In this document: one piece after another, positions 8,473-17,625 of the stretch
Layout: each line of letters begins with the position of its first letter
How positions within the stretch are numbered: position 1 is the stretch's first letter
NCBI RefSeq assembly: GCF_021044565.1
Contig: NZ_CP087997.1
Coordinates: 3,658,001 to 3,722,000 of the forward strand
From: Subtercola endophyticus
GTDB lineage: Bacteria > Actinomycetota > Actinomycetes > Actinomycetales > Microbacteriaceae
Direction: 5' to 3'
Length of the DNA: 64,000 nucleotides
Program-made: the position numbers and the translations under genes
Notes under the pieces: generated by a model
Seen by the model: the letters and a program-made list of their open reading frames with translations, nothing else
Databases searched by the model: none
What the model was told of the DNA's origin: nothing

Positions 8473-10230
8473 ATGACCGAATCGCCCGCCACTCACGAAT
8501 GGTTAGCCCCGCGTAAGACGCTGTACGGCACGAAGCACGCCGTCTCATCGGGGCACTACCTGGCGTCGGCGGCCGCGTTCGCCATTCTCGAAGCGGGCGG
8601 CAACGCGGTCGATGCCGGATGCTGCGCGGGCATGGCGCTCGCAATTCTGCATGCCGATGAGGTCAACTTCGCGGGCGTGGCGCCCATCATGATCCGTCTC
8701 GCCGACGGCACCACGGTGAGCCTCGACGGGCTCGGCGTGTGGCCGGCGAGCATTCCGGCCGACCTGTTCATGACCGATTACGACGGAACCATTCCCACCG
8801 GCATCTTGCGCACGGTCGTGCCGGCGGCGCCCGACGCCTGGATCACGGCGCTACGCGATTACGGCACCCTGAGTTTCGCGCAGGTCGCCGAGGCGTCGAT
8901 CCGGCTGGCCCGAGACGGGTTCGCGGCCTTCGAACTGCTGGTCGAGGGCATCTCGAAGCGGCACCGCGGGTATCGCAAATGGCCCGCCAACGAGGCCATC
9001 TACCTGCCGGGCGGCGAAGCACCGGCGATCGGGGATCGGTTCGTGCAGACCGACCTCGCCCGCAGCATCCAGCTGATGGCTGACGCGGAGACCGCCGTGC
9101 TTGCCGAGGCTCACGCTGACGGCGACGTGGATGCCCGGCTCGCCGGCCTCGAAGCGGCCCGCGCCGTGTTCTACGACGGCGAGCTCTCCGAGATGATCGT
9201 GAACTACCACGAGCAGAACGGCGGCTACCTCAGCCGCGACGATCTGAAGTCGTTCCGCAGTCGGTACGAGAAGGTCTACTCGACCACCTGGCGCGACCTC
9301 GAACTGCTGACCTGCGGGCCGTGGTGCCAGGGGCCGAGCCTCGCTCAGGCGCTGCTGATTCTGGAGGAGGTGGGGCTCGACGGGCTCGAACACAACAGCC
9401 CCGAATACATTCACACCGTGGTCGAGGCGCTCAAGGGCGTCTTCAGCGATCGGGAACATCTGTACGGCGACCCCGCCTTCGTCGACGTCGACATCGACCG
9501 GCTGCTGTCGACCGAGCACGCGGCGGCGCGCGCCGCACAGATCGACCCCGCACGCGCGAACCCGGGGCTGCCCGACCTCATCTTCGGTACGCCGCAACCG
9601 CTGCCGGAGCCGCAGTCGTACGACGAAATACCCATCGTCGGCGAGGGCGGCACCTCGTATGTCTGCGTGGTCGATCAGTGGGGCAACGCCTTCTCGGCGA
9701 CACCGTCGGATGGAGCATCCACCTCTCCCGTCATCCCTGGAACCGGCTTCGTTCCGTCGTTGCGCGGGTTGCAGTCGCGGCCCGATCCGAAGCACCCGTC
9801 GGGTGTCGCCCCGGGCAAACGGCCGCGGCTCACGCCGAACCCGGCGATCGTCGTCACGGCCGACGGATCGGTGATGCCGTTCGGCTGCCCGGGCGGCGAC
9901 ATGCAGGTGCAGGCCATGCTGCAGGTGTTTCTCAACTACTTTCACTTCGGCATGGAGCTGCAAGAGGCCGTGAACGCGCCGCGATTCTCGACCTGGAGCT
10001 TTCCGAACTCGTTCGCCCCCTTCGACTATCTGCCCTCGCGGCTCATTCTCGAAGACCGTTTCGCCGACGAGACCATCGCCAGCCTCCAAGCCAAGGGGCA
10101 CGACGTGCGACGCTGGCCGGCGTATACCCGAGAGGCAGCCGCTGTGGAGGCGATTCTGAAGAACGCTGCCACCGGATTTCTCGAAGCCGCCGCCGACCCG
10201 CGTCAGCCCGCCACCGCCTACGTCGCCTGA
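8473..10230 (+). CDS. Gamma-glutamyltransferase-family Ntn hydrolase
   Basis: 585 residues. The N-terminal half has the GGNAVDAGCCAGMALAI segment of the family. Autocleavage would occur before Thr394 in GEGGTSYVCVVDQWGN, which becomes the catalytic nucleophile of the small subunit. FSATPSDG and PNPAIV follow as in the family. There is no signal peptide, unlike periplasmic glutathione-degrading enzymes, so it may act on an imported gamma-glutamyl amide or a cyclic imide/amide. It begins the second operator-controlled operon with an amidohydrolase and an amidase, supporting a role in stripping an acyl group from the amine substrate. Confidence 0.9.
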   Translation: MTESPATHEWLAPRKTLYGTKHAVSSGHYLASAAAFAILEAGGNAVDAGCCAGMALAILHADEVNFAGVAPIMIRLADGTTVSLDGLGVWPASIPADLFMTDYDGTIPTGILRTVVPAAPDAWITALRDYGTLSFAQVAEASIRLARDGFAAFELLVEGISKRHRGYRKWPANEAIYLPGGEAPAIGDRFVQTDLARSIQLMADAETAVLAEAHADGDVDARLAGLEAARAVFYDGELSEMIVNYHEQNGGYLSRDDLKSFRSRYEKVYSTTWRDLELLTCGPWCQGPSLAQALLILEEVGLDGLEHNSPEYIHTVVEALKGVFSDREHLYGDPAFVDVDIDRLLSTEHAAARAAQIDPARANPGLPDLIFGTPQPLPEPQSYDEIPIVGEGGTSYVCVVDQWGNAFSATPSDGASTSPVIPGTGFVPSLRGLQSRPDPKHPSGVAPGKRPRLTPNPAIVVTADGSVMPFGCPGGDMQVQAMLQVFLNYFHFGMELQEAVNAPRFSTWSFPNSFAPFDYLPSRLILEDRFADETIASLQAKGHDVRRWPAYTREAAAVEAILKNAATGFLEAAADPRQPATAYVA

Positions 10231-10245
10231 GCAGAAGGGCCTTTC

Positions 10246-11640
10246 ATGCCTGTCGTCCCCGAATTCGACTCCACCCCCGCTGCCTACCGCATCGTGGCGG
10301 GAGCCGTGCGCACGATGAACCCCGAGCAGCCGACGGCCGCGGCCCTCGCGCTCCGAGGCGACCGCATCGTGGCGGTCGGCTCGCTGGCCGAGGCCACGGC
10401 GGCGTGCCCCGTCGGCACCCCGGTCGAAGACTTCGGCGACGCCACGATACTGCCGGGCTTCACCGACGCCCACCTGCACATGCAGCGCGGCGGTCTGAAG
10501 CTGCTGCTCGAGATGGGTGATGCCGAGCACAGCCTCGACGACTTCATCGCGGTGATGAACGAGACCGGGCTGAAGTCCAGCCCCGGTGACGACGTCGAAC
10601 CGACGATGGATGCCCGGCTGACCGGCCTGCGCCGCATTCAGCCGTTGCTGCACTCGCTCGGTTTCACGGGCATCATCGACCCCGCGGCGACCGACCTCGA
10701 GCTCGCGGGCTACGAGCGCGCCTATGCCGAGGGTGTGCTCACGATGCGGGTTCTGGCCATGCCGTATCCGAACGTCGGAGACGCAGACAACCCCACGATC
10801 GACGCCGCCATCGAGCGATTGCGAGGGGTGGGCATCCGCACCGGTTTCGGCGACGATATGTTGCGCATCGGCGGCATCAAGATCTACTTCGACGGCGAGG
10901 GCATGAAGGGGGAGGCTTTGCTGCCCGAGCCGTGGCCGGAATCGGGCGAGGTCGGGGTGCAGCGTATTCCGACTGCTGACTTCGAGAAGCTCGTGGAGTT
11001 CTGCGCGGCCAACGGCTGGTCGGTCGGCGTGCACGCTGTCGGTGGCGCGGCAAGTGCCGCCGTGGTGCGAGCGTTCGAGAAGGCCGATGCGATCAGCCCC
11101 ATCGCCGGGCGGCAGTGGCAGGTCATCCATGCCTATCTCGAGACGAGCGATGACACCATGACACGCGCGGCCGCGATCGGCGCCGTGGCCAGTGTTCAGG
11201 CGTCGATCGCGCTGCGCAATGCTGCGGGGCTGGTCGGCAAACTAGGCTCCCGAGCGGAGCGCGTGAACCCGCTCCGCTCGTGGATCGACTCCGGCGCCGT
11301 GGTGGCGCTGGGGTCGGACGGACCGTTTTTTCCGTTCGACCCGCGCGAACTCATGTGGTCGGCGATCACACGCCGCATGCGCGGCCGCGACGAGCAGTTC
11401 GCGCCCGACGAGGCCATCACCGCCGAAGAGGCGCTGCGCGGCTATACCGTGAACTCGGCGATCGCGGCGTTCGCGGGCGACCGGCGAGGCCGGCTCGTGC
11501 CGGGATGGCTCGCCGACTTCACCGTGAGCGACGCCGATCCGCTCGCGGTGGAGCCCGAGCAATTGCTCACCGCCCGCACCCTGCACACCACGGTCGGCGG
11601 CCGCACCGTGTTCACCGCGGCTACAGCACCGCGCTCGTGA
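10246..11640 (+). CDS. Amidohydrolase, YtcJ-like (metal-dependent)
   Basis: 464 residues. ATG 10246 follows a GAAGGGCC ribosome-site-like stretch. The N-terminal beta sandwich leads into DAHLHM (74-79), the first metal-binding HxH. HAVGG and VIHAYL supply later His ligands and GSDGPFFPFDP the catalytic Asp region. The C-terminal GYTVNSAIAAF and RLVPGWLADF strings are typical of YtcJ-like and imidazolonepropionase-type proteins. It hydrolyses a C-N bond in an amide, imide or ring. A paralogue with the same layout lies at 18757-20391 in the same regulon. Confidence 0.88.
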   Translation: MPVVPEFDSTPAAYRIVAGAVRTMNPEQPTAAALALRGDRIVAVGSLAEATAACPVGTPVEDFGDATILPGFTDAHLHMQRGGLKLLLEMGDAEHSLDDFIAVMNETGLKSSPGDDVEPTMDARLTGLRRIQPLLHSLGFTGIIDPAATDLELAGYERAYAEGVLTMRVLAMPYPNVGDADNPTIDAAIERLRGVGIRTGFGDDMLRIGGIKIYFDGEGMKGEALLPEPWPESGEVGVQRIPTADFEKLVEFCAANGWSVGVHAVGGAASAAVVRAFEKADAISPIAGRQWQVIHAYLETSDDTMTRAAAIGAVASVQASIALRNAAGLVGKLGSRAERVNPLRSWIDSGAVVALGSDGPFFPFDPRELMWSAITRRMRGRDEQFAPDEAITAEEALRGYTVNSAIAAFAGDRRGRLVPGWLADFTVSDADPLAVEPEQLLTARTLHTTVGGRTVFTAATAPRS

Positions 11641-13091
11641 TCGACACCTCGGTCTGCGAGCTGTCTGCCGTCGATCAGGAGCGGGCGCTGCGGCGCGGCA
11701 GCATCACGGCCGTGGGTCTGATGGCGGCCTTTCTCGAGCGCATCGCGTGGCTGAACCCGGCGATCAACGCCATCGTCTCGCTCGACGTCGATCGGGCGAT
11801 CGAGTCGGCAGAGAAGGCCGACGCCGCGGCGGCCGGCGGTGAACCGCTCGGCCTGCTGCACGGTCTGCCGCTGGCCGTGAAAGACCTCATGGATACCGCG
11901 GGCCTGCGCACCACGTACGGTTCGCCGATCTACGCAGACCACGTGCCGACGACAGACAGCCTGCTCGCCCAGCGACTGCGCGACGCCGGCGGTCTGATCA
12001 TTGCAAAGACGAACGTGCCCGAATTCGGGGCCGGCTCGCACACCTTCAACCCGGTGTTCGGCGTCACGCGCAATCCGTACGACCTCGGCCGATCGGCCGG
12101 CGGCTCGAGCGGGGGAGCGGGGGCAGCGCTCGCGGCGCGCCTGCTGCCGGTCGCCGACGGCTCAGATCTCGGCGGTAGCATTCGCAACCCGGCCTCGTTC
12201 GCCAATCTGTTCGGTCTGCGCCCCACCGCCGGGCGCGTGGCGTCGGCCCGGCCCGGCAACGCTTACGACCCCGCTTCTGTGCTCGGGCCTCTCGCCCGCA
12301 GCGTCGAAGACCTCGCCCTGCTGTTCGATGCGATCGCCGGGCCAGATGATCGGGCACCGCTTTCGCTCGCCGACGAGCGGCCGTTCTCCGGCCGGCCCGC
12401 GATCAGCCTGCGGGGCGCGCGTGTCGCCTTCTCGTACGATGTCGGCGGGCTCCCGGTCGAGGCTTCGGTGCTTTCGGTGATGCAGCAGGTGCGCGTGCGC
12501 CTCGAGGCAGAAGGAGCCGAGGTCACCGACGTCGAGCTTCCGCTTGCCGACGCCGACTTCGTGTTCGAGACCTTTCGATCGCTCGAGTTCTTCGACGAGC
12601 ACCGAGAACACCTCGCGCAGCACGCGCAGCTGGTGAAGCGGGCCGTGCGGGATGACGCGGGCTGGGGAGCAGCGCTGACGATAGACGACATCACCCGTGC
12701 CGGCACCGCACGCACCAGCTTGTATAGGGGAATGCAGACGCTTTTCGGCAGGTTCGACCTCGTGGTCGCCCCCACCTCGCAGGTGACCCCCTTCGACGCC
12801 GACATCGAATACCCGACCGAGATTGCAGGCCAAGCGCTCGACCGGTATTACGAATGGCAGCGCTCGTGCAGTCGAATCACCGCGACCGGCATGCCGGTGC
12901 TGGCGGCGCCGGGCGGATTCACCGACGACGGGCTGCCGGTGGGCATCCAGTTCGTCGGCCCTGCTCGCGCGGAAGCCAGGTTGATCGGGTACGGTGTCTC
13001 GTGGCAGCGGGCCATCGCCGACGTGCTGGCTCGAAAGCCCACCTTCAGAAGCGCACGGGCGAAGCGCCAGAACCCGCACAGTCAGCGTTAA
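11637..13091 (+). CDS. Amidase (amidase-signature family)
   Basis: 484 residues from GTG 11637, which overlaps the amidohydrolase stop by four bases (GTGA). In-frame sequence upstream to 11280 is the shadow of the previous gene. The Ser-cisSer-Lys triad is visible: Lys82 in AVKDLMDTAG, Ser157/158 in GGSSGG and nucleophile Ser181 in SDLGGSIRN. It hydrolyses an amide to acid plus ammonia or amine. It is the third and last gene of the operon started at 8473. The specificity for an aryl, alkyl or glutamyl amide cannot be told. Confidence 0.93.
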   Translation: MIDTSVCELSAVDQERALRRGSITAVGLMAAFLERIAWLNPAINAIVSLDVDRAIESAEKADAAAAGGEPLGLLHGLPLAVKDLMDTAGLRTTYGSPIYADHVPTTDSLLAQRLRDAGGLIIAKTNVPEFGAGSHTFNPVFGVTRNPYDLGRSAGGSSGGAGAALAARLLPVADGSDLGGSIRNPASFANLFGLRPTAGRVASARPGNAYDPASVLGPLARSVEDLALLFDAIAGPDDRAPLSLADERPFSGRPAISLRGARVAFSYDVGGLPVEASVLSVMQQVRVRLEAEGAEVTDVELPLADADFVFETFRSLEFFDEHREHLAQHAQLVKRAVRDDAGWGAALTIDDITRAGTARTSLYRGMQTLFGRFDLVVAPTSQVTPFDADIEYPTEIAGQALDRYYEWQRSCSRITATGMPVLAAPGGFTDDGLPVGIQFVGPARAEARLIGYGVSWQRAIADVLARKPTFRSARAKRQNPHSQR

Positions 13092-13118
13092 CGAGTACGA
13101 AACATCGCCGTAACGTTA

Positions 13119-13171
13119 TCGGATCCAGAGTTATATAGATTGGATCCAAGTTGCGACGGGCCCGTCGCAAC
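13119..13171 (+). promoter_or_regulatory. Paired operators plus a 22-bp perfect palindrome upstream of the transporter operon
   Basis: TCGGATCCAG (13119-13128) and TTGGATCCAA (13140-13149) are 21 bp apart, like the other regulon promoters, with AT-rich TTATATAG between them. Directly after, 13150-13171 is a perfect palindrome (GTTGCGACGGG followed by its exact reverse complement). In RNA it would be a stem without room for a loop beyond its centre; in DNA it is an ideal dimer site. It ends 14 bases before the GGAGG of the first permease gene. Confidence 0.75.
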
Positions 13172-13199
13172 GAGACTCCCTCGAAGGAGGATAACTCTC

Positions 13200-14114
13200 G
13201 TGAGTGTCTCAGCTGCTGTGCTCCCCGAAGTGCTACCGCGTGCCGAGATCGAACCGCCCGTCGCCGGACCGACCCGTCGTCGGCTCGCACGTATTCCCGG
13301 TTCGAAGGCCGAGCGACGCTGGCTGCTCTGGCCGCCGCTGATCTTCTTCATCGTCGCCCTGCTGCTGCCGATGATCGCCCTGGTCGGCCAAGCGCTCAAC
13401 GGTAAGAAGGGCAACGCCTTCGCCGAAGCGCTGTCGATGTCGTCGTTCACCGATGCCGTTGTGCGCACCGTGCTTCTCGCGGCGATCGTCACCGTCATCA
13501 CAGTGATCGTCGGGTATGTCTACGCCATGGGTGTGGCGACCGCGCCGAACTGGCTGAAGGCCGTTCTGATGGCGGGGCTGCTGCTGTCGCTCTGGACCTC
13601 GATCATGGTGCGTTCGTTCGGCTGGATGCTCATCGAGTTGCCTAAGGGCGCCATCTACTGGTTCATGGGCCTGTTCGGTCTGGCCGACAAGCCGCTCGAG
13701 CTCTACCAGACGACCTTGGCGATGTACCCGGCCATGGTCGCCGTGATGCTGCCGTTCGCGGTGCTTCCTCTGCTCTCTGCCATCAACGGACTCGACCGCG
13801 AGCAGCTGAACGCCGCCACCGTCTTCGGTGCCGGCCCGCTGCTGACTTTTCGCAAGGTGATTCTGCCCTCGGTCGCACCGGCCGCCATCAGCGGCGGAGT
13901 ACTCGTCTTCGTAATGTCGCTCGGCTTCTACGTCACGCCGCTGCTGCTGGGCGGGCCGAAGAACATGACCGTTTCGGTGATCATCAACACTCAGCTCAAC
14001 ACGGCGAATCGGCCAGACCTGGCAGCGGCCATGAGCATCTTGCTCGTGGGCGGAACGATCGTGATCTACCTGATCGCCGACAAGTTGTTCAACGTGAGCG
14101 AGAAGTGGGGCTGA
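13200..14114 (+). CDS. ABC transporter permease (PotB-like, spermidine/putrescine type)
   Basis: 304 residues from GTG 13200. The GAAGGAGG ribosome site ends nine bases before it, which decides this start over the upstream in-frame codons. Six hydrophobic segments follow a ~45-residue cytoplasmic N-terminus. The EAA loop that contacts the ATPase is seen as GAGPLLTFRKVILPS. Cognate second permease, ATPase and an unlinked substrate-binding lipoprotein of the same family are present in the cluster. Inner-membrane half of the amine importer. Confidence 0.92.
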   Translation: MSVSAAVLPEVLPRAEIEPPVAGPTRRRLARIPGSKAERRWLLWPPLIFFIVALLLPMIALVGQALNGKKGNAFAEALSMSSFTDAVVRTVLLAAIVTVITVIVGYVYAMGVATAPNWLKAVLMAGLLLSLWTSIMVRSFGWMLIELPKGAIYWFMGLFGLADKPLELYQTTLAMYPAMVAVMLPFAVLPLLSAINGLDREQLNAATVFGAGPLLTFRKVILPSVAPAAISGGVLVFVMSLGFYVTPLLLGGPKNMTVSVIINTQLNTANRPDLAAAMSILLVGGTIVIYLIADKLFNVSEKWG

Positions 14115-14118
14115 GCCG

Positions 14119-14964
14119 ATGACCGATGTTTCTCTGCGGCGGGCGATCGGCCCGTTCCGCTCGCCCCTCTTGATTCTCGCGATTCTCGCGAGCCTGCTGT
14201 TTTTCATTCCTTTCTTCGTCGTCATCGCTACCTCGTGGACGAGCGGGTCGTTCCTGCTGTTTCCGCCCACGGGCTTCTCGCTGCAGTGGTACGAATCGGT
14301 GATCGGCGACAAGCTCTGGACCGACCCGTTCAAGCTGTCGCTACTGGTCTCGCTCATCTCGACGGTCATCGCCGTCGTACTCGGCACCCTCGGTGCCCTC
14401 GCACTGCGGCGCATCCGAAGCCGAACCGGTGCCCGGCTGCTTCGCACCATGTTCATCGTGCCGATGGCGCTGCCGCCCGTCGCGTACGCCGTCGGCCTCT
14501 ACTCGGTCAACAGCACTGTGCGTATCTTCAAGCCCACCCTGACCGCGATGATCGTCGGCGAGGCGTTGCTCGTCATGCCGTACGTCTTCGTTCTGGTCTC
14601 GACCGCGCTCGGCAACAGCGACCCCGCTCTGCGGCCGGCGGCCGCCACGCTCGGTGCATCGTGGCCGTTGATTCTGTGGCGGGTCGAACTGCCCCCGGTG
14701 CTGCCGAACATTCTCGCCGGCGCCGTCTTCGCGTTCAGCGTCGCCTTCGACGAAGTCGTGCTGCCGGTGTTCCTCACGCCGGTGGGTCAGGTCACTCTGC
14801 CGCTCAAGATGCTCACCGCATCACAAGAGGCATTCTCGCCACAGCTCACGGCGGCCTCGACCCTCATTTCGCTGCTCGCCCTGATCGTGCTGGGCGGCGT
14901 GAACCTGTTCTCCAACCGACGTGCCCGACGGGCACGCGCTAGCGCAAAGGCGAAACTCGCATGA
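14119..14964 (+). CDS. ABC transporter permease (PotC-like)
   Basis: 281 residues, four bases after the preceding permease. Six membrane segments. The EAA loop is seen in TLGASWPLILWRVELP. It is the heterodimer partner of the product of 13200-14114. Ends with an ATGA overlap with the ATPase gene. The RRARRARASAKAK tail is basic and cytoplasmic. Confidence 0.92.
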   Translation: MTDVSLRRAIGPFRSPLLILAILASLLFFIPFFVVIATSWTSGSFLLFPPTGFSLQWYESVIGDKLWTDPFKLSLLVSLISTVIAVVLGTLGALALRRIRSRTGARLLRTMFIVPMALPPVAYAVGLYSVNSTVRIFKPTLTAMIVGEALLVMPYVFVLVSTALGNSDPALRPAAATLGASWPLILWRVELPPVLPNILAGAVFAFSVAFDEVVLPVFLTPVGQVTLPLKMLTASQEAFSPQLTAASTLISLLALIVLGGVNLFSNRRARRARASAKAKLA

Positions 14965-16031
14965 CCGTCGCTCTCTCGATTCAGGATGTTCGGGTCACCC
15001 TCGGCCACAACGAGATACTCAAGGGTGTCAGCCTCGATGCTGCGCCCGGCGAGTTCGTCACGCTGCTGGGCGCGAGCGGCAGCGGCAAGTCGACGTTGCT
15101 CAACGTCATCGCCGGGCTTCAGGCGGTGAACGGCGGGCACGTCACGTTCGACAGCAAGAACGTCGAGAAGATGCCGCCGCGCAAGCGCAAGGTCGGCGTG
15201 GTGTTTCAGTCGTATGCGCTCTTTCCGCACATGACCGTCGGTGAGAACATCGGTTTTCCGCTGCTGGCGGCCAAACGCCCGGCCGCCGAACGGCGTCGGG
15301 TCGCGCAAGAGATGCTCGACCTCGTGCAACTCTCGCCGATGATCGACCGCGAGCCTGCTTCGCTCTCGGGCGGCCAGCGTCAGCGCGTCGCGCTGGCCCG
15401 TGCGCTCGCGTCGAACCCGGGCATCCTGTTGCTCGACGAGCCGATGGCCGCACTCGACAAGCAGTTGCGCGAGCAGATGCAGGTCGAGATCAAGCGCATT
15501 CAGCAGCAGGTCGGCATCACCACCCTGTCGGTGACGCACGACCAGGCCGAGGCGATGACCATGTCAGACCGGGTCGCCATTATGCACGAGGGCCAATTCG
15601 TGCAGGTCGATACTCCGGAAGACCTCTATCGTAAGCCGATCAATATCTACGTCGCCGGCTTCTTGGGGGAGGCGAACCTGTTCCCCACGGTCGGCCGCGA
15701 TCTGCTGCCCGATGGAGTGCGTGCCGGCCAGACGGGCACCGCGGTCATCCGGCCCGAAGACCTGGCCGTCATCGACTCCGGTGTGTCGACCAGCCGCTGG
15801 GTGGTCGAAGGCCAGCTGCGCATCCTGAGTTTTCAGGGCAACCGATTCCGCCTCGAGCTCACCACTCCGAGCGGAAACCGCATCGTCTGCTCGCTTCCGC
15901 CGCACGCCGACGTGACCGGTCTCGTGCCCGGTTCGACCGTTCGGCTCGGCTGCGTCGACCCCGACCGCATCCACATCATCTCCACCACCGAAACCCGCGA
16001 GATCGTGCCCGCTCTGGAGCACGCCGCATAA
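14961..16031 (+). CDS. ABC transporter ATP-binding protein (PotA-like)
   Basis: 356 residues. Walker A is GASGSGKST (~36-44), the signature LSGGQRQRVALARAL and Walker B ILLLDEPMAALD. A C-terminal TOBE-type regulatory domain occupies ~240-345. The length and TOBE domain match polyamine, iron and molybdate importers rather than sugar importers. It energises the two permeases upstream. The gene overlaps the permease by four bases. Confidence 0.94.
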   Translation: MTVALSIQDVRVTLGHNEILKGVSLDAAPGEFVTLLGASGSGKSTLLNVIAGLQAVNGGHVTFDSKNVEKMPPRKRKVGVVFQSYALFPHMTVGENIGFPLLAAKRPAAERRRVAQEMLDLVQLSPMIDREPASLSGGQRQRVALARALASNPGILLLDEPMAALDKQLREQMQVEIKRIQQQVGITTLSVTHDQAEAMTMSDRVAIMHEGQFVQVDTPEDLYRKPINIYVAGFLGEANLFPTVGRDLLPDGVRAGQTGTAVIRPEDLAVIDSGVSTSRWVVEGQLRILSFQGNRFRLELTTPSGNRIVCSLPPHADVTGLVPGSTVRLGCVDPDRIHIISTTETREIVPALEHAA

Positions 16032-16043
16032 CAAAGGAACATC

Positions 16044-17498
16044 ATGCGCAACACCCTTCCCGCCTTGGCCGACGCCCAGCAGCTGTTCATCGACGGGAGG
16101 TGGGTGCAGGCGGAGGGCCGTGAGCTCTTCGATGTCATCGATCCGGCGACCGAAGCGCTGCTGACTCAGGCGGTTCAGGCGACGGCCGCGGACGTCGACG
16201 CGGCCGTCGCCGCCGCTCACCGTGCGTTCGTCGATCGGCGCTGGAGCGGGCTGGCTCCCGTCGACCGCTCACGCATCATGACGCGTATCGCCGACCTGAT
16301 CGAGCTGAACGTCGAAGAGCTCGCCGTTCTCGAAACCAGAGACAACGGCAAGCCCATCGAACGCTCGCGGGCCGACACGCAGAACGCAGCCAACGCGTTC
16401 CGCTACTTCGCGGGTGCACCGAGCCGACTGGTCGGCAAAGTGATTCCCATCGACGGCGGCGCGAACCTCGCCCACACGCTCATCGAGCCCGTGGGTGTTG
16501 CGGCGCTGATTCTGCCCTGGAACTTTCCCATCATGACGGGCAGCTTCAAGATCGCGCCCGCTTTGGCCGCCGGATGCCCCGTGGTGGTCAAACCCGCCGA
16601 ACAGACTCCGCTCACCATGCTGCGGCTGGCGCAACTGATCAGCGAGGCGGGAGTTCCCGACGGGGTGTTCAACGTGCTGACGGGTGACGGTCGCGTGGGC
16701 GCGGCGCTCACCGAGCATCCGGATGTCGCGAAGATCTCGTTCACCGGATCGACGCTGGTCGGCGGCATCGTGGCGCAGGCGGCGGCGAAGTCGTTCAAGC
16801 GCGTCACGCTCGAACTCGGCGGCAAGAGCCCGAACATCATCTTCGCCGATGCCGATCTCGACTTCGCCGTCGCCACCGCCATGCGGGCCTCGTTCGGCCA
16901 CTCCGGTCAGATGTGCACGGCGGGCAGTCGCCTGCTGGTTCAGCGCTCGGTTCTCGAGGAGGTCACCGCGCGGCTGAAGACGGCCGTCTCGAACGTGCGC
17001 ATGGGCGACGGGCTCGCTGGTGGCATCTCGGTCGGCCCTCTTGTGTCAGAAGAGCAGCGCCAGCAGGTGCTCGGGTACATCGAGGCGGGCAAGTCTGACG
17101 GCGCGACGCTGGTCGTCGGCGGAGAGGCGCCGGAAGGGCCGGGGTATTACGTTCAGCCGACTCTGTTCACCGGAGTGCGCAACGACATGGTGATCGCCCA
17201 GGAGGAGATCTTCGGGCCGGTCGTCGGCGTCATTCCGTTCGACGACGAGGCCGACGCCGTTCGCATCGCCAACGACACCCGCTACGGGCTCGCTGCGGCG
17301 GTCTGGACGACGGATCTCGCCCGCGCTCATCGCATGGCCGCCGCGATTCGCGTGGGCACCGTGTGGATCAACACGTACAACATCTTCGATGCCGCGCTGC
17401 CCTTCGGCGGAGTCAAAGAATCGGGCCTGGGGCGCGACCTCGGTGACGACGCGCTGCTCGCGTTCACGGAAACAAAGGGCGTCGTTATCGCTTTGTAA
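16044..17498 (+). CDS. NAD(P)-dependent aldehyde dehydrogenase
   Basis: 484 residues, the usual length. PWNFPIM carries the oxyanion Asn, Glu257 in TLELGGKSP is the general base and Cys291 in HSGQMCTAGSR is the nucleophile. FGPVVGVIPF and PFGGVKESGLGRD are family motifs. It oxidises the aldehyde made by the amine oxidase to an acid. ATG 16044 follows AAAGGAACATC. Last gene of the transporter operon. Substrate likely an amino- or aryl-alkyl aldehyde, inferred from context. Confidence 0.94.
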   Translation: MRNTLPALADAQQLFIDGRWVQAEGRELFDVIDPATEALLTQAVQATAADVDAAVAAAHRAFVDRRWSGLAPVDRSRIMTRIADLIELNVEELAVLETRDNGKPIERSRADTQNAANAFRYFAGAPSRLVGKVIPIDGGANLAHTLIEPVGVAALILPWNFPIMTGSFKIAPALAAGCPVVVKPAEQTPLTMLRLAQLISEAGVPDGVFNVLTGDGRVGAALTEHPDVAKISFTGSTLVGGIVAQAAAKSFKRVTLELGGKSPNIIFADADLDFAVATAMRASFGHSGQMCTAGSRLLVQRSVLEEVTARLKTAVSNVRMGDGLAGGISVGPLVSEEQRQQVLGYIEAGKSDGATLVVGGEAPEGPGYYVQPTLFTGVRNDMVIAQEEIFGPVVGVIPFDDEADAVRIANDTRYGLAAAVWTTDLARAHRMAAAIRVGTVWINTYNIFDAALPFGGVKESGLGRDLGDDALLAFTETKGVVIAL

Positions 17499-17504
17499 TA
17501 CAGA

Positions 17505-17574
17505 TTTGTTCAAAACGGATCCATAAATTGGACTTAGGATCCCAAACCCAATAATGTGGATCCAAATTGTTCAA
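17505..17574 (+). promoter_or_regulatory. Triple GntR-type operator and promoter of the binding-protein operon
   Basis: ACGGATCCAT (17515-17524), TAGGATCCCA (17535-17544) and GTGGATCCAA (17556-17565) have centres 20 and 21 bp apart, so all three face the same side of the helix. A promoter TTGGAC (17528-17533), 18-bp spacer, TAATGT (17552-17557) sits across them. The triplet is flanked by two copies of TTGTTCAA (17506-17513 and 17567-17574). The layout predicts strong repression. Confidence 0.72.
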
Positions 17575-17625
17575 GTGACAATCCGCGGCCACACCTGCGC
17601 CGCGATAACCCGGGAAAGGGACGCC

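Noticed and set aside
8851-11130. A 759-codon open frame on the minus strand
   Set aside because: It is fully antisense to the GGT and amidohydrolase genes, both with clear catalytic motifs; it shows no motif and Arg/Val/His-rich composition typical of GC-rich shadows.
13150-13171. Rho-independent terminator
   Set aside because: The palindrome lies between operators and a ribosome site, has no separate loop and no T-tract.
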